Assembly: GCF_021869535.1 (NCBI RefSeq)
Contig: NW_026262734.1
Location: forward strand, 98,151,285 to 98,215,284
Source: Mytilus californianus
Taxonomy: Eukaryota > Mollusca > Bivalvia > Mytilida > Mytilidae
DNA: 64,000 bases
Direction: 5' to 3'
Shown piece after piece: positions 45,546 through 56,770 of the stretch. Numbering within the stretch: position 1 is the first letter of the stretch; the number at the start of each line of letters is the position of its first letter. A program made the position numbers and the translations under genes. The notes beneath the pieces were generated by a model, which was not told where the DNA came from, did not search any database, and was given only the letters and a program-made list of their open reading frames with translations.

Positions 45546-46136
45546 TAAAATGCCGTCTTGATGGTAGTAACATTCGGCAACTTTGTCTGCTTCTTCCTGT
45601 GGTCGAGCCCTCTTTCAGAGCTGAAGAACCTCAGGGTCTTTATTTTGTTCTTTCACAAATTTTCTTCTGTCTAATGAATGGCTGTTCACGTCTGGCCATG
45701 GCATAATTACATTCTTGTTACTAGTAGTACTAGGTGGTCTTACTATGGACTTTTCTGAGCTACCAGGACCTTTAATGTCGGCAAGGAAAGTGTCAGAAAG
45801 GTCCACGTAATCATACTGGTCTTCATGTAAATCCTCATTGTGTTGTTTTCTTGCCATCGCCCTATTAACAACACAAGCTGGATACAGTTCAGCATCATCA
45901 TCTGGTGATTTAACATCCACCACCGGTTCACTGGTAACAGTTGGTTCAACAACCACTTTGTTCCTAGCTAGATTATTTCCTAGTAATAATCAAACACCCT
46001 CAACAAGGAGATTAGGAAGAACACCCTCAACAACTGGTCCAGTAATCAAATCTGACTTCAGATAAATACGATGGAGGAGAACATCTATACAACATAACTC
46101 CACACCTTGTAACAAAACGGAGGCACCAACAGAAGT

Positions 46137-46481
46137 CTATTCGGACAAAGGTAACACACCTTCTAACAATAAAGTCTGAGAAGCTCCAGTGTCCTGTAAA
46201 ATCTTAATAGGCTGAGGAGTAGTTTTATCAACAATAGAAACAAACCCATCAGACATAAAGGGTTTATAATCCTCCATGTAAATCACAAAAACTGGACTTA
46301 AAAGCCTGACTCTCAGGACATTCCAACCTATTGGTAACAAGGGGTGTCGTACAAGCACTGGTTTGTTATCTCTTTCATTCTTCTTCTGGAATCGAAAACA
46401 ATCAGCCATCAAGTGACCATTTTTCTTACAATAAGCACTAATTAGTGACTTCTCAAAAGTATCAAATTTTGGACTAGACAT
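46137..46481 (-). pseudogene. Nucleocapsid knuckle and protease remnant
   Basis: A CCHC-like knuckle reads SAYCKKNGHLMADC: the first cysteine is replaced by serine. It is followed by an aspartic protease active site, DTGASQTLL. The frame ends at the next stop. A linker ORF (45956-45615), acidic and without a domain, follows. Confidence 0.75.
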
Positions 46482-46829
46482 ATTATAACTAGACTGAATC
46501 TTATTCTGTGCAACAGGCTTACTATCAGTACGCTCAGTACTTTGGTGTTTGTACTTTCCACTTGAAGTATTAAAATTCTGACCTTTGAAACTTCTTCTAT
46601 GTGAAAGGGTATAATTATCGGAAATAACAGCTGCATCTTGTAATGTCTCAACAGTTTTGTCATCTTAATGTGTTTTTAAGTCTAAATGAACACACTGCTT
46701 GAACTCTACTAACAACATCAATTGTCTTATATTATCAAAATTGTTATCTATTTTCTTTGACCTCAGCCATTTATCAAATAGATCTTCTTTTTCCCTAGCA
46801 AATTCAACATAGGTTTGTGAATCAAAGAA

Positions 46830-47201
46830 TCACAAATTATAAGACCTAAATTTCTGTCTATATGCTTCTGGTACTAGCTCATAAGCTTTCAAAACTTCCT
46901 GTTTTACCGTGTCATAATCAGAACTTCTTTCGGATGAAAGTGCTGAGTAAATTTCAGCGGCCTTGCCCTCAAAAACACTTTGCAGCATTGTAGTCCAATA
47001 AGGCTTTGGCCATTTCAAATTTTGAGCAATTTTCTCAAACTGTGGAAAATATTTATCAACTGTTTTTTTCACAAAGTCTTGGACCCAGACGTATATTTTT
47101 TGCTGCATTAAAAACATTCTGACTTTTGACCCAACTTTAGTGTTGCTTTCTTCTTTGACCATTTCAATTTTAATTTTCTCCATCTCTAGCCTTTCTCTCA
47201 T
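46830..47201 (-). pseudogene. gag remnant of the LTR element
   Basis: This open frame contains DFVKKTVDKYFPQFEKIAQ, WTTMLQSVFEGKAAEIYSAL and VKQEVLKAYELVPEAYRQKF. This pattern is characteristic of the capsid region of a class of Ty3-related gag proteins in fish and invertebrates. Upstream, a Glu/Lys-rich coiled segment (47210-47420) is broken by stops. Confidence 0.75.
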
Positions 47202-47617
47202 TTCAAGTTCTGCCTGTTTTAATTTATATTAATCTTCTCTTTCTTTTATTTCTCCACCTCTAACCTTTCCTCTTTTTCCAATTGTTTTATTAAAACTTCT
47301 TTTTCCAATTGTTTTTCACATTGTTTTAATTTAAGTTCATGTTCTATTTCAAGCTGTTTTAATTTGAAAGCATCAACATTTTCGACCTTAAGTTCAAGAG
47401 CCTCCTCACCAAAAAATCAGTGTCAACTAAGTTGTCTATTACCAAATTTTTTATAATTTGTTTTAGCAAGCAACACTAATTCCTCTTTCTTTAAATTATC
47501 AAACCCCTCCAGGTCTGGCTTTTTCAAAAATTTACCGGCATCAAATGCCATTTTGTAGAATTATGTTGGCTAATTCTAATACAAATACTGAACAAATTTT
47601 AATAAGATATTAACGTT

Positions 47618-47635
47618 CTCCCGGATGAGCCCACA
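47618..47635 (-). other. Primer-binding site, tRNA-Pro type
   Basis: On the minus strand, five bases after the 5' LTR, TGTGGGCTCATCCGGGAG matches 15 of 18 positions of the proline-tRNA primer-binding sequence known from gammaretroviruses. It is a probable but mutated primer site. Confidence 0.65.
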
Positions 47636-47640
47636 ATTTC

Positions 47641-48201
47641 TGTTACGGCCAGAAAACACCTTTAAATTGTAGCCAACAAAAGACACAAATCAATAATAAA
47701 ATTTAACAACATTCATTATACACAAGTTTACAAGAAATATTATACAAAATAAAATGTCAACTTAACTGTTAAAATATATGTCCGATCCTTTGTCTTTTCT
47801 TTATCCAGAATTCTTCTCTTAACTGTACAGAATATGTCCAATCTAGTATCATGTAGTTAACGTAAATAAAATTCCACAACTCCAGAGAATTTCTGTGAAA
47901 CCAAGTGTATTAATGTCTAATGAGTCAGTCTAACTTTAGTCTCTGTATATATATAGTTGTCACGGAAATTTCTAGAACACTGTAGAAGAGAAACTCCTAG
48001 AAAACTTTAGAACGGAAACTTCTAGAATACGGTAGAAGTTTAAATTACATATCATAGATTATGATAATTCCAGAATCATTATGTAAGTCAAATTGAAAGT
48101 GATTTCTAAACTGCACAATTATAACATTATTTTGTAAACAACTATAAGGCCACACAAAACAAATTAGACCAAGATAAATAAACATGATAATTACAATATC
48201 A
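47641..48201 (-). repeat. 5' LTR of the Gmr1-like element
   Basis: Same termini as the 3' LTR. Differences from it include many substitutions and a ~38-bp deletion, indicating an old insertion. It is flanked outside by TAGCA. Confidence 0.88.
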
Positions 48202-48929
48202 TAGCAAGCAAACATACATTTTATATAAATTTACACTAACCATAGACTAATGAGATTTTGTCCAAACTCTTTGGTATTAATCTTAATGGCATGGAACTAC
48301 AATTAACAGACTATGTCAAATTGTTGCAACAAAACACACCGTATTTATCATTCTAATTGATTAAAAGAAACTGACCATAGAAAATCATGTATAAATGACA
48401 CATGAGAATACAAGGAAAAGAAAAAAGAAAGTAAAGGTTTTATTTTTTTCTGAAATTTGCGCATTCATTTTTTTTTTATTTTGCCAGAAAATTTGCGCAT
48501 TCATTTTTTTTTTTATTTTGCGAAAGCAAATTCAAAATAAAAACATGGGATCACTTATCCTTTTAATTTAATGTAGATAGGGGATGGTCTAAATTAAAAA
48601 CAATGACATTTTCTTATACTTTGCCACAATGTAGTTATTATTATGTATATAAAAAACGTCATAGAGCTTATGTTCAATCTACAGGTTGTGCAGATTGTCA
48701 GATTGTGTAATGAGTATACATGGAAAAACTCACTTTACGATAGAATTGTAAATTGTTTTTAAAACCAATATGAAAAAGCCGATTTTATAATGTGTTTTAA
48801 AAAAAGGAAAAGAAAAATGCGGTCACGATAGTCGTTTTCTTGCTACAAAACATCCTTTAAAAAATCACTGCAACAAGTTGTCTTTAATACAATTTTAAAC
48901 TAAGTTTTAAATGCGATTTTGCTGATTAA

Positions 48930-49203
48930 GGTGGTACCCAACACCTTGACTAACATTAATTTGGCTCGTTTAATTTTCATAAAATTTTGACAAAATGTTT
49001 ACTTTGACCCTTTGACAAAAATATAAAAATTTCAAAAAATTTGAACCAACCACTTTATCAGAAAAATTTCTTTGGTTATATAGCAGTTTGACAAACACTA
49101 ATTTTGATCATTGAGAAGCTTAATATTTCCTTAACAATACAACGTAATTAAAACGTTTACCTGATTTTTACAGAGTTATCTCCCTGTAGTGTTAGGTACC
49201 ACC
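48930..49203. mobile_element. TTAA-flanked MITE (GGTGGTACC ends)
   Basis: The left end GGTGGTACCCAACAC pairs with the right end GTGTTAGGTACCACC (one mismatch). Perfect TTAA flanks lie at 48926-48929 and 49204-49207. It is 274 bp and non-coding, and lies inside intron 2 of the HEPN-STAND gene. Confidence 0.85.
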
Positions 49204-49673
49204 TTAAAATAAACAAAATATGGAACAATGTTGCTTATAGATATACATGTATTAAAAAAGGACATTCTAAACAAAATGCAGATTATTTCTACAGACCATT
49301 CCATATATTCACTTTGCATGATTTCATTTGTAAGTATTAAGTGTTTTACCCAGATCATAAATTCAGCACAGATTTGGGAAAATCAATAATATCCATATTG
49401 GAACGATTTATTATTTGAAGGATTTATGAATTTGGAAGACATTGCTATGTATCGGTAACTTATTCTATATTACAGCAACTCTCTCCGTAATAACAAATTC
49501 CAAATTGAAATGTGATCTAGCCTGACGAGACAACCTACCACTATCTACGTACATTTTGTTGTAACTCAATTATCCTGTTTTCTTATACTTTGATAGGTGT
49601 AGTTCATAGGTACAAAAAAATTCCTTTAACATTAAAGACCAACAGTATATATTTGTTAAGATTGATTGCTATA

Positions 49674-49760
49674 TAAAAATAAGGAAATGTGGTATGATTG
49701 CCAATGAAACAACTATCTACCAAAGTTCAAATGAAGAGGATGTAAATATGATAAACTAAA
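49674..49760 (+). repeat. GCCAATGAGAC repeat family, short copy
   Basis: AAAAATAAGGAAATGTGGTA, TGATTGCCAATGAAACAACT, then ATCTACCAAAGTTCAAATGA. Only the first ~85 bp of the family are present. Confidence 0.7.
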
Positions 49761-50450
49761 CTTAAATTCAAAGATATAGAACGAATGTAATTATCAAAAA
49801 AACTAACAGAAGACAGCTCTCTCACAAGCAAAACACCCATAACTTTATAAGGGTATGCACCACTATGCATCAATTGGCGCCATAGTTGTCTCAATAACAT
49901 ATCTTGTATGGAATAGAAAAACGCGTGCTAAGACAAATTATTAAAATATTACATCAAGGCGGGCAAATTTTCTTTAGAAAGGATGGACAAGTCTACGTAT
50001 TGTATCTTCGGAATAATGAAGTTTTGGTCTCATTTTTGCCTAATCGTTATCTCTCTATCTGAATCCTGGAATGAATTCTCTAAAAACTACTCTTCTTTAT
50101 TTTGAGACTTAGTATATTACTGATTACGGCATAGCAATGAAATTAAAAAAAAGAATAAACTACAAGGGGCCTATAAATTGTGCTTTTGTAAGAAAAGAGG
50201 TATTTTCATATATATATTTTTTTATTTCTGATCAATTTACTTATGTTTGATAAGGTAAAACGAATTCCATTCAACAATGTTCTAGAAAGCGCTTTTTAGG
50301 TTCAATGTTAAATTACAGTAAAATATCAATTTGCAATTCCATTTAAATTATTATCGTTTTCCCTAATATAACTACTGCATTTGGGAAAATATTTACTGAC
50401 ATTTCAAAACTAAAGCTTCTAGGATGTGGTTGTATCCCATCAGTTTTAAA

Positions 50451-51732
50451 ACTAGAGGCTCTAAAGAGCCTGTGTCGCTCACCTTGGTCTATGTGAATAT
50501 TAAACAAAGGACACAGATGGATTCATGACAAAATTGTGTTTTGGTGATGGTAATGTGTTTGTAGATCTTACTTTACTGAACATTCTTGCTGCTTACAATT
50601 ATCTATAATGAAATTGGCCCAGTAGTTACAGTGGAAAATATTTTGTAAAAATTTACAAAATTTACAAAATTTATGAAAATTGTAAAAAATTGACTATAAA
50701 GGGCAATAACTCCTTAAGGGGTCAATTGACAATTTTGGTCATGTTGACTTATTTGTAGATCTTACTTTGCTGTACATTATTGCTGTTTACAGTTTATCTC
50801 TATCTATAATAATATTCAAGATAATAACCAAAAGCTGCAAAATGTTCTTAAAATTACCAATTCAGGGGCAGCAACACAACAACGTGTTGCCTGATTGGTC
50901 TGAAAATTTCAGGGCAGATAGATCTTGACCTAATGAACAATTTGATTCATGTCAGATATGCTCTAAATGCTTTGGTTTCAGAGATATGAGCCAAAAACTG
51001 CATTTTACCCTATGTACTATTTTTTAGCCATGTCGGCCATATTGGTTTGCGGGTGGGGTCATCGGACACATTTTTTAGACTAGATACCCTAATGATGACT
51101 GTGGACAAGTTTGGTTAAATTTGTCTCAGTAGTTTCAGAGGAGAAGATTTTTGTAAAAGATTACAAAAATTTACGAAAAATGGTTAAAAACTGACTATAA
51201 AGGGCAATAACTCCTTAAGGGGTCAACTGACCATTTTGGTCAAGTTGACTTCTTTGCAGATCTTACTTTGCTGAACATTATTGCTGTTTAGAGTTTATCT
51301 CTATCTATAATAATATTCAAGATAATAACCAAAAACGGCAAAATGTCCTTAAACTTACCAATTCAGGGGCAGCAACCCAACAACGGGTAGTCTGATTCAT
51401 CTGAAATTTCAGTGCAGATAGATCTTGACCTGATAAACAATTTTATCCCTGTCAGATTTGCTATAAATGCTTTGGTTTCAGAGATATAAGCCAAAATCTA
51501 CATTTTACCCCTATGTTCTATTTTTAGCCATGGCGGCCATCTTGGTTAGTTGGCCGGGTCACTGGACACATTTTTAAAACTAGATACCCCAATGATGATT
51601 GTGGCCAAGTTTGATTAAATTTGGCCAAGTAGTTTCAGAGGAGAAGATTTTTGTAAAAGTTAACGGACGACGGACGACGGACGCCAAGTGATGAGAAAAG
51701 CTCACTTGGACCTTTGGGACAGGTGAGCTAAA
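50451..51732. repeat. 1.3-kb bivalve repeat with internal duplication
   Basis: It begins AGAGGCTCTAAAGAGCCTGT then GTCGCTCACCTTGG and ends AAGCTCACTTGGACCTTTGG then GACAGGTGAGCT. This is a repeat type I recognise in mussels. The interior holds two copies, ~520 bp apart, of the block from GACTATAAAGGGCAATAACT to GCCATGTCGGCCAT/GCCATGGCGGCCAT. Short TTTACAAAA runs and GGACGACGGACG near the end are characteristic. It is non-coding. Confidence 0.75.
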
Positions 51733-51761
51733 AATGGAATATGTATTTAATTAAAAAAAGA

Positions 51762-51840
51762 AACTATCAAAGATACCAGGCTTATAATTTGTTACGCTTT
51801 CATATACACAAGACTCATCAGTAGTGCTCAAATGAAAAAA
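51762..51840 (-). repeat. Dispersed repeat, degraded GACGCGCG family copy
   Basis: GATACCAGGCTTATAATTTG, TTACGCTTTC and ACAAGACTCATCAGTAGTGC. It matches 15709 and 35075 but has lost the CGCGCG core. Confidence 0.55.
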
Positions 51841-52785
51841 ACAAATGGAACGCCGAATCAAACAAGTAAGGCACATCTTTCTAAAAGTAAGTATATAATT
51901 AATTATAATGATTAGATCAAGTGCATGATTTCATGTTTGTTTCACTATTGCCTGAGTAAATAACTAGAAAAGAAAGCATTGCCAACGTTACATTCCGTCA
52001 TTTATTGAAAATCCTGTGACGAACCTTCATTTTACCAGTCATTCATTCAAATAATTTTATTTGCGTACTTATATAGTACATCCAAATGTCATTCAACTGT
52101 GTCAATTCACCTACAAAATTCAATCATTCTTATCTCTGCATGGTTCGGCCAATAAGATGTAATGTTACAGTTTATTTTTTTGTGATTCAAAAAATGTTAA
52201 CGCTGAATGACTAAACGCTAAGCTTTACCATGTTTACCTCAGTTCTTTAAATTACATCTGTTCTCATCAATACAGGATATGTTTTGTTTGATTTATTGTT
52301 GTCCCTTCAACATAACCTTACAAGCGGAGATACCCCAGACCATCTTATTTTATAGGAATGTAGAGTAAATTTGCCGTTTTTGCTCTAAAGCAAAAAAAAA
52401 AAAACCGGGTTTCATGACCCTATTTTTACATTTTATTTTCGAAATCTTCTCATATTTTATTTTAAAATTCTGTCGTTTAGATTTCTTTCTATTCACACAA
52501 AATTTGTTTCAGCATGGATTATCATTTCAAACTGTTACTGGTTTTATTTACAATCTGTAACCTAAAAAGATTTCCTGGACCCGAACTATTTTTAATATTT
52601 TTATAAAAAGCTTGATATAAACTACATTTTGGAAAAGTGTTAAAAAACCTATTGCTTTAAATTTAGAACCCATCAACATTTACTTGTTTTTCGGTATCGA
52701 TACCGTTTTAGAAAGTCGCTAGCATAATATTTGATATATCATAAATTAGAGGCAACAGTAGTTTAAGGTAACTATTGGATGCATT

Positions 52786-52881
52786 TCAGAGACGTTTACT
52801 CTGCCGACGCACCCGGTTTCGCTCCTTTTGCAGTTCATGCGATACAGCCAGTTGTTGTTCTATCCCTTGATTTGTCTCTTC
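52786..52881 (-). other. Possible orphan exon, 31 codons
   Basis: This patch is GC-richer than its surroundings. Immediately after an acceptor-like AATCGATTAG on the minus strand the frame reads EETNQGIEQQLAVSHELQKE then RNRVRRQSKRL and stops. It looks like an amphipathic helix, but no partner exon or family is recognised. Confidence 0.2.
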
Positions 52882-53488
52882 CTAATCGATTAACGAGATT
52901 CAAATATTGATAAACTACTCTCGCCTTAAGGTCAATGAACAGTAAATGGGCTATGTCACAGAGTTTGGTAAAACTTTGCATATGAATTTGGCTCGTTGAA
53001 CTGTAACTGAAAATCGAAAAAAAAATACATTTATTTCTTTTTTTTCCTGAAATATTACCGATTGAATTCTCTAAAAATAGATGAACATTTGTATAGAACG
53101 CGTGTACGTGTGCGATATTTGTTCTTAAATTTGCCTAAAAATAAGATAAAAATAAACTCCCAATTTCTAGTACATAGATTTTTCTTTAAAAAATCATATG
53201 TTGTTGATACATACAATTTCCTTTGTAATAATGTAAAATAGTAATAGGGCCACCTATTTCGTTTTCACGCTATACAATTAAAAGTGGTGTTCTACGTGAT
53301 ATACAACAAATGTGTGCATCACCCGACATGTGAATCCACACTCATCAAAGGTCAATTCGGGAAAAGGACCAAATCAGTTAATCTACAGATCAGAAGACTA
53401 TTCTAGTATCAAAAGATGTGAGATTAGACCCTGACGCATCGTGTCGGTCAACCAATCTCTGATGTTGAGCGTAAAACTTATGCATTAT

Positions 53489-53745
53489 AAAAATAAAGAG
53501 ATGTGGTATGATTGCCAATGAGACAACTATCTACCAGAGTTCAAATGACGTGGCTGAAACAATCAATGTCAATAATGTAAAAACCAGTACCGTATAGTCG
53601 ACTATACAATATACAACTACTGAATTACAAGCTACATACATGGGACAGGCAAATGACGAATGTGGCGGAGTCCATATTTGTGAACGTTCAACCCTCCTCA
53701 AACATGTGACAGTAATGAAACAGCACAACATACGATCAAACTGTA
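53489..53745 (+). repeat. GCCAATGAGAC repeat family, forward copy
   Basis: AAAAATAAAGAGATGTGGTA, TGATTGCCAATGAGACAACT, then ATCTACCAGAGTTCAAATGA. It continues through AGTACCGTATAGTCGACTAT and ACATGGGACAGGCAAATGAC to CATGTGACAGTAATGAAAC. The 75-codon minus ORF here is repeat-derived. Confidence 0.7.
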
Positions 53746-54159
53746 AAATTATTTGCAAATGACTTAACCCAATAGTTCGCTACTAGGCATACAAAAAAAA
53801 AAAACAACCAACATAAGAAATAGATACAATTCACGGATATAAGTATACTTGCAATTACTGAAAGCTCTTTGAAAGCCAATTACAACTTAAAAATAAACCA
53901 TCTACTATCTGTATCTTGGCATTGCACAAGGTCATGTTTTTCTTTGACTGTTAATGACGTCTTTACACTAAATCCATTGTTTTGTGGATGCTTACTGATT
54001 AATATTTTAGTCTTATATACATGATTTTTTTATTAGTTGTTATTGGGTTTGAAATAGCTGTCAGTAACTGTGAGTACTCTCAGATCTGTACTTAGTGATT
54101 TTTGTGTTGTGTTGATATATGAATACACTGCCACGTCCGGTCTGTGTTTCCGTTAGATG

Positions 54160-54600
54160 TTTTCTGCTTTGCATCGATCTGATGAGTTTAGCCCTGATTT
54201 TTATAGTTTGTTCTTATCTTGTACTGTTACACGACTGTCCCAGATTAGGGAGAAAGTTTGACGCCAGCAAACTAGTTTAAACCCGCCACATTTTATGTGT
54301 GCCTGTCCCAAGTCAGGAACCTATAATGTAGTGGTTATCGAAACTTGCTGTGTTATATTTGGTTTTCATTTATTGTTTTGTACCTTAATCACGACGATAG
54401 TTTTCCAGTTTGAATTTTTTTACATTTGTCATTTCGGGACCTTTTATGGCTGACTATGCGGTATGGGTTTTCCTCATTGTTGAAGGCCATACGGTGATCT
54501 ATAGTTGTTAACTTTTTGTCATTTGGTCTCTGGTGGAGAATTGTCTCATTAGAAATCATACAACATCTTCTTATTTTTACATGTTCTCCCAGACTAAAGT
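54160..54600 (-). repeat. GCCAATGAGAC repeat family, near-complete reverse copy
   Basis: Read on +, the order is CTGTTACACGACTGTCCCAG, CCTGTCCCAAGTCAGGAACC, TTTCGGGACCTTTTATGGCT, GACTATGCGGTATGGGTTTT, TTGTTGAAGGCCATACGG, TTTGGTCTCTGGTGGAGAAT, TGTCTCATTAGAAATCATAC and ACATCTTCTTATTTTTAC. It provides the longest template for the family in the window. Confidence 0.75.
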
Positions 54601-54789
54601 AACACTTAGTACACATCAACTTAGTTCGTGTGAAGTCGTCCTACACATTCTGAGAAATGCATGCACAACCTTGTGCAATGCAAACAATAGAGGTAAATAG
54701 TATCGACAGGATGTAGGATCATGAATACTCATAGCATTACTAGTAATTAGCAACATATGTTTAGTAATGTTCTATATTAAAAAAAAAAT

Positions 54790-56770
54790 CAATGTATGTG
54801 CTGATAAAAACAATATTTAAAGAAAGTACTACGGTGTTTTAAAAATTGATTAGCTTTAAGAATAAAGTTACTCAAATAATCAATGACTTTACATGGATAG
54901 TATTTAAATTTACGGGCTCTATAAACATCTTCGTAAACATTAAAAAACAATGTGATTTTCATATGAATTCTACAGGTACAGCCAAACTTCAAGACTATAT
55001 CTTTGTATTTATGAAAGAATGCAGTAAAAGTTTCATTAATTTGTGGTAACGAAATCCATAAATTACGTTCATTAAAATCGTAAATATCACTACAGACACG
55101 GCCATAGCGAAAAAGTTGAAAAAATATGCACACCGTAAAAATGGACCAATAGAACATATCTGTCCCAATAATGAAAATTAACAATAGGGAACAAAAAATT
55201 GTTTAAGCTTGTAAATTCTTGTATAAAAAAATTCCCATATGAAATTGAATTGTCCAATTCTAGAAAAAGGATTATTGCGGTTTGCATTAGATTTAACTAA
55301 AGTAAGTTTCCTTTAGTTAATTTCCGCAGTAAAATAAGAAAATTCTTGATTATTTTCAGCAAAAATATTATCAAGATAATGGTAAGTTTTTTAAAATAAA
55401 CAATTAAATGTAATTTAGACGGAATCTTACTGAGTTTGGCTATAAGATATGATTCATAACAATATAGGAACTAGAGTCCAGACTAACAGAGGTGCAATAA
55501 GTGCCGATAGGAATACTCACAACCTGTCGACAAACTTCATTGCCGAAACGTACATACATGTTGCCATGGACAAAACTTAACAGCTTTAATCTTATCATCA
55601 CAGTTCCAGTAAGTATATGTAGCATTTTTCCTTTTTTCATTAACAAAGAAGGCTTTATATGAGTTGCAGCTGATGAATATACAATCAGATCTTAGAAATA
55701 ATCATTTTTAAATTCAATAAGTGAACTTATATTTGATATAAGATAAGATTTCATAATAAGAAATAATAATAAGAAGTTCTTTAACAGTAGTAAGGTGACT
55801 AGTCTTACTGTCAACATTACACAATGATAAGTCATCTATATAGAACATATTACCAGAATACGAGATGAAACGAAATTTGAAGGTTTTTTTTTGTGTAGTT
55901 TAGGTACTACATTGTCGATGTCAGTCTTGTTTCCCCTGAAACAATGTTGCAGCAGTTTCTGTGCAAGGAGCACACCCCTGATTATGATGTATGAATATGC
56001 ACGAATGTAACGTATTCATTTAGATTTAGACGTCATCTGATGGGCCAGATGATATGCTACTGCTGAGAAATAGGAAAGTTGAAATCATAACGTTTGTCAA
56101 AGATTCTAGTTTAAAGTCGTCCGTCTGTGTCAATTTCGATAAAAAGTTATGGAACAGACCAAGTGTTGGTAGTATCCATAGTCTTAAAATCACTGGGATG
56201 TATAAGATACAGCACTCACTAAGATGTGGATTATTGAGTGACATGACATCAAAAATATATCTAAACGTGAAATTAAAGAAATTTGCAAGAGGATTTTTCT
56301 TTTTGTCTTTAGGAATCCCCCCCCCCCATTATGCTAAATATGCTAAATATGAATTAATTTTACACTAAAAAATCGCAAAGTAGGGTGCATAATTACTACT
56401 CATAGGAATACCGACTGGTTGTAATTAATATACAAAACTGAACAAATAAGTTTTCAATAAAAAAAGCATTTTTATGATATCCTCGGTGTGTTTGTTGTTG
56501 GTATCAGTGTGGTACTTACATGACTTGAAACTAGGAATTTGAATCTACGATTCCCATTTTTGTAAAACGAAAAGCTTTGTTGAATGCGACGATTAAGTCG
56601 ATCTTTCCATTGAGCATCGGGAAAAGAAGCGTAGAGCGTAGAAAAGTCAAAAAGTTTGTATTACTGTTAAATTGTAAAGATCAGAAGATAGTGATTGAAA
56701 ATTTTGGAGAAGATCTCTAAAAATGTTAAGAATCAACATTGGACAAGGTATTCCTTTCACATGTTTCATT
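54790..56770 (-). pseudogene. Degraded reverse-transcriptase relic
   Basis: Minus-strand fragments occur in the expected order: FDFSTLYASFPDAQWKD followed by KNGNRRFKFLV (~56655-56515), NEKRKN...TYWNCDDKIKAV and FGNEVCRQVVSIPIGTYC (~55660-55510), then FPIVNF and YGVHIF (~55185-55110) and RVCSDIYDFNERNL (~55100-55040). The FDFSTLY, IP(I/M)GT and FPIVNF...YGV landmarks belong to a reverse transcriptase very common in molluscs and cnidarians. Every segment is interrupted. A dispersed repeat (55960-56110) splits it. The element class was not resolved. Confidence 0.6.

Larger units (their letters stand above)
42371..48201 (-). mobile_element. Decayed Gmr1-like LTR retrotransposon (Ty3/gypsy-related, IN before RT)
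   Basis: Two direct LTRs (42371-42969 and 47641-48201) enclose gag-pol remnants on the minus strand. Going 5' to 3': gag (47201-46830), zinc knuckle and protease (46481-46137), integrase zinc finger (45545-45303), integrase core (45225-44880), integrase C-terminus (44747-44439), reverse transcriptase (44303-43570), RNase H (43569-43072). Integrase therefore precedes reverse transcriptase, as in Gmr1-type elements and unlike ordinary Ty3/gypsy. Many frames are broken by stops and indels, and the LTRs have diverged, so this copy is dead. Flanks CAGCA and TAGCA suggest a mutated 5-bp target duplication. It lies inside intron 2 of the HEPN-STAND gene, in the same orientation. Confidence 0.9.

Noticed and set aside
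54789-55184. 131-codon minus-strand ORF as an intact gene
   Set aside because: Residues such as RVCSDIYDFNERNL align with the thumb/tail part of a common reverse transcriptase, with frame breaks on either side; it is treated as part of a relic.
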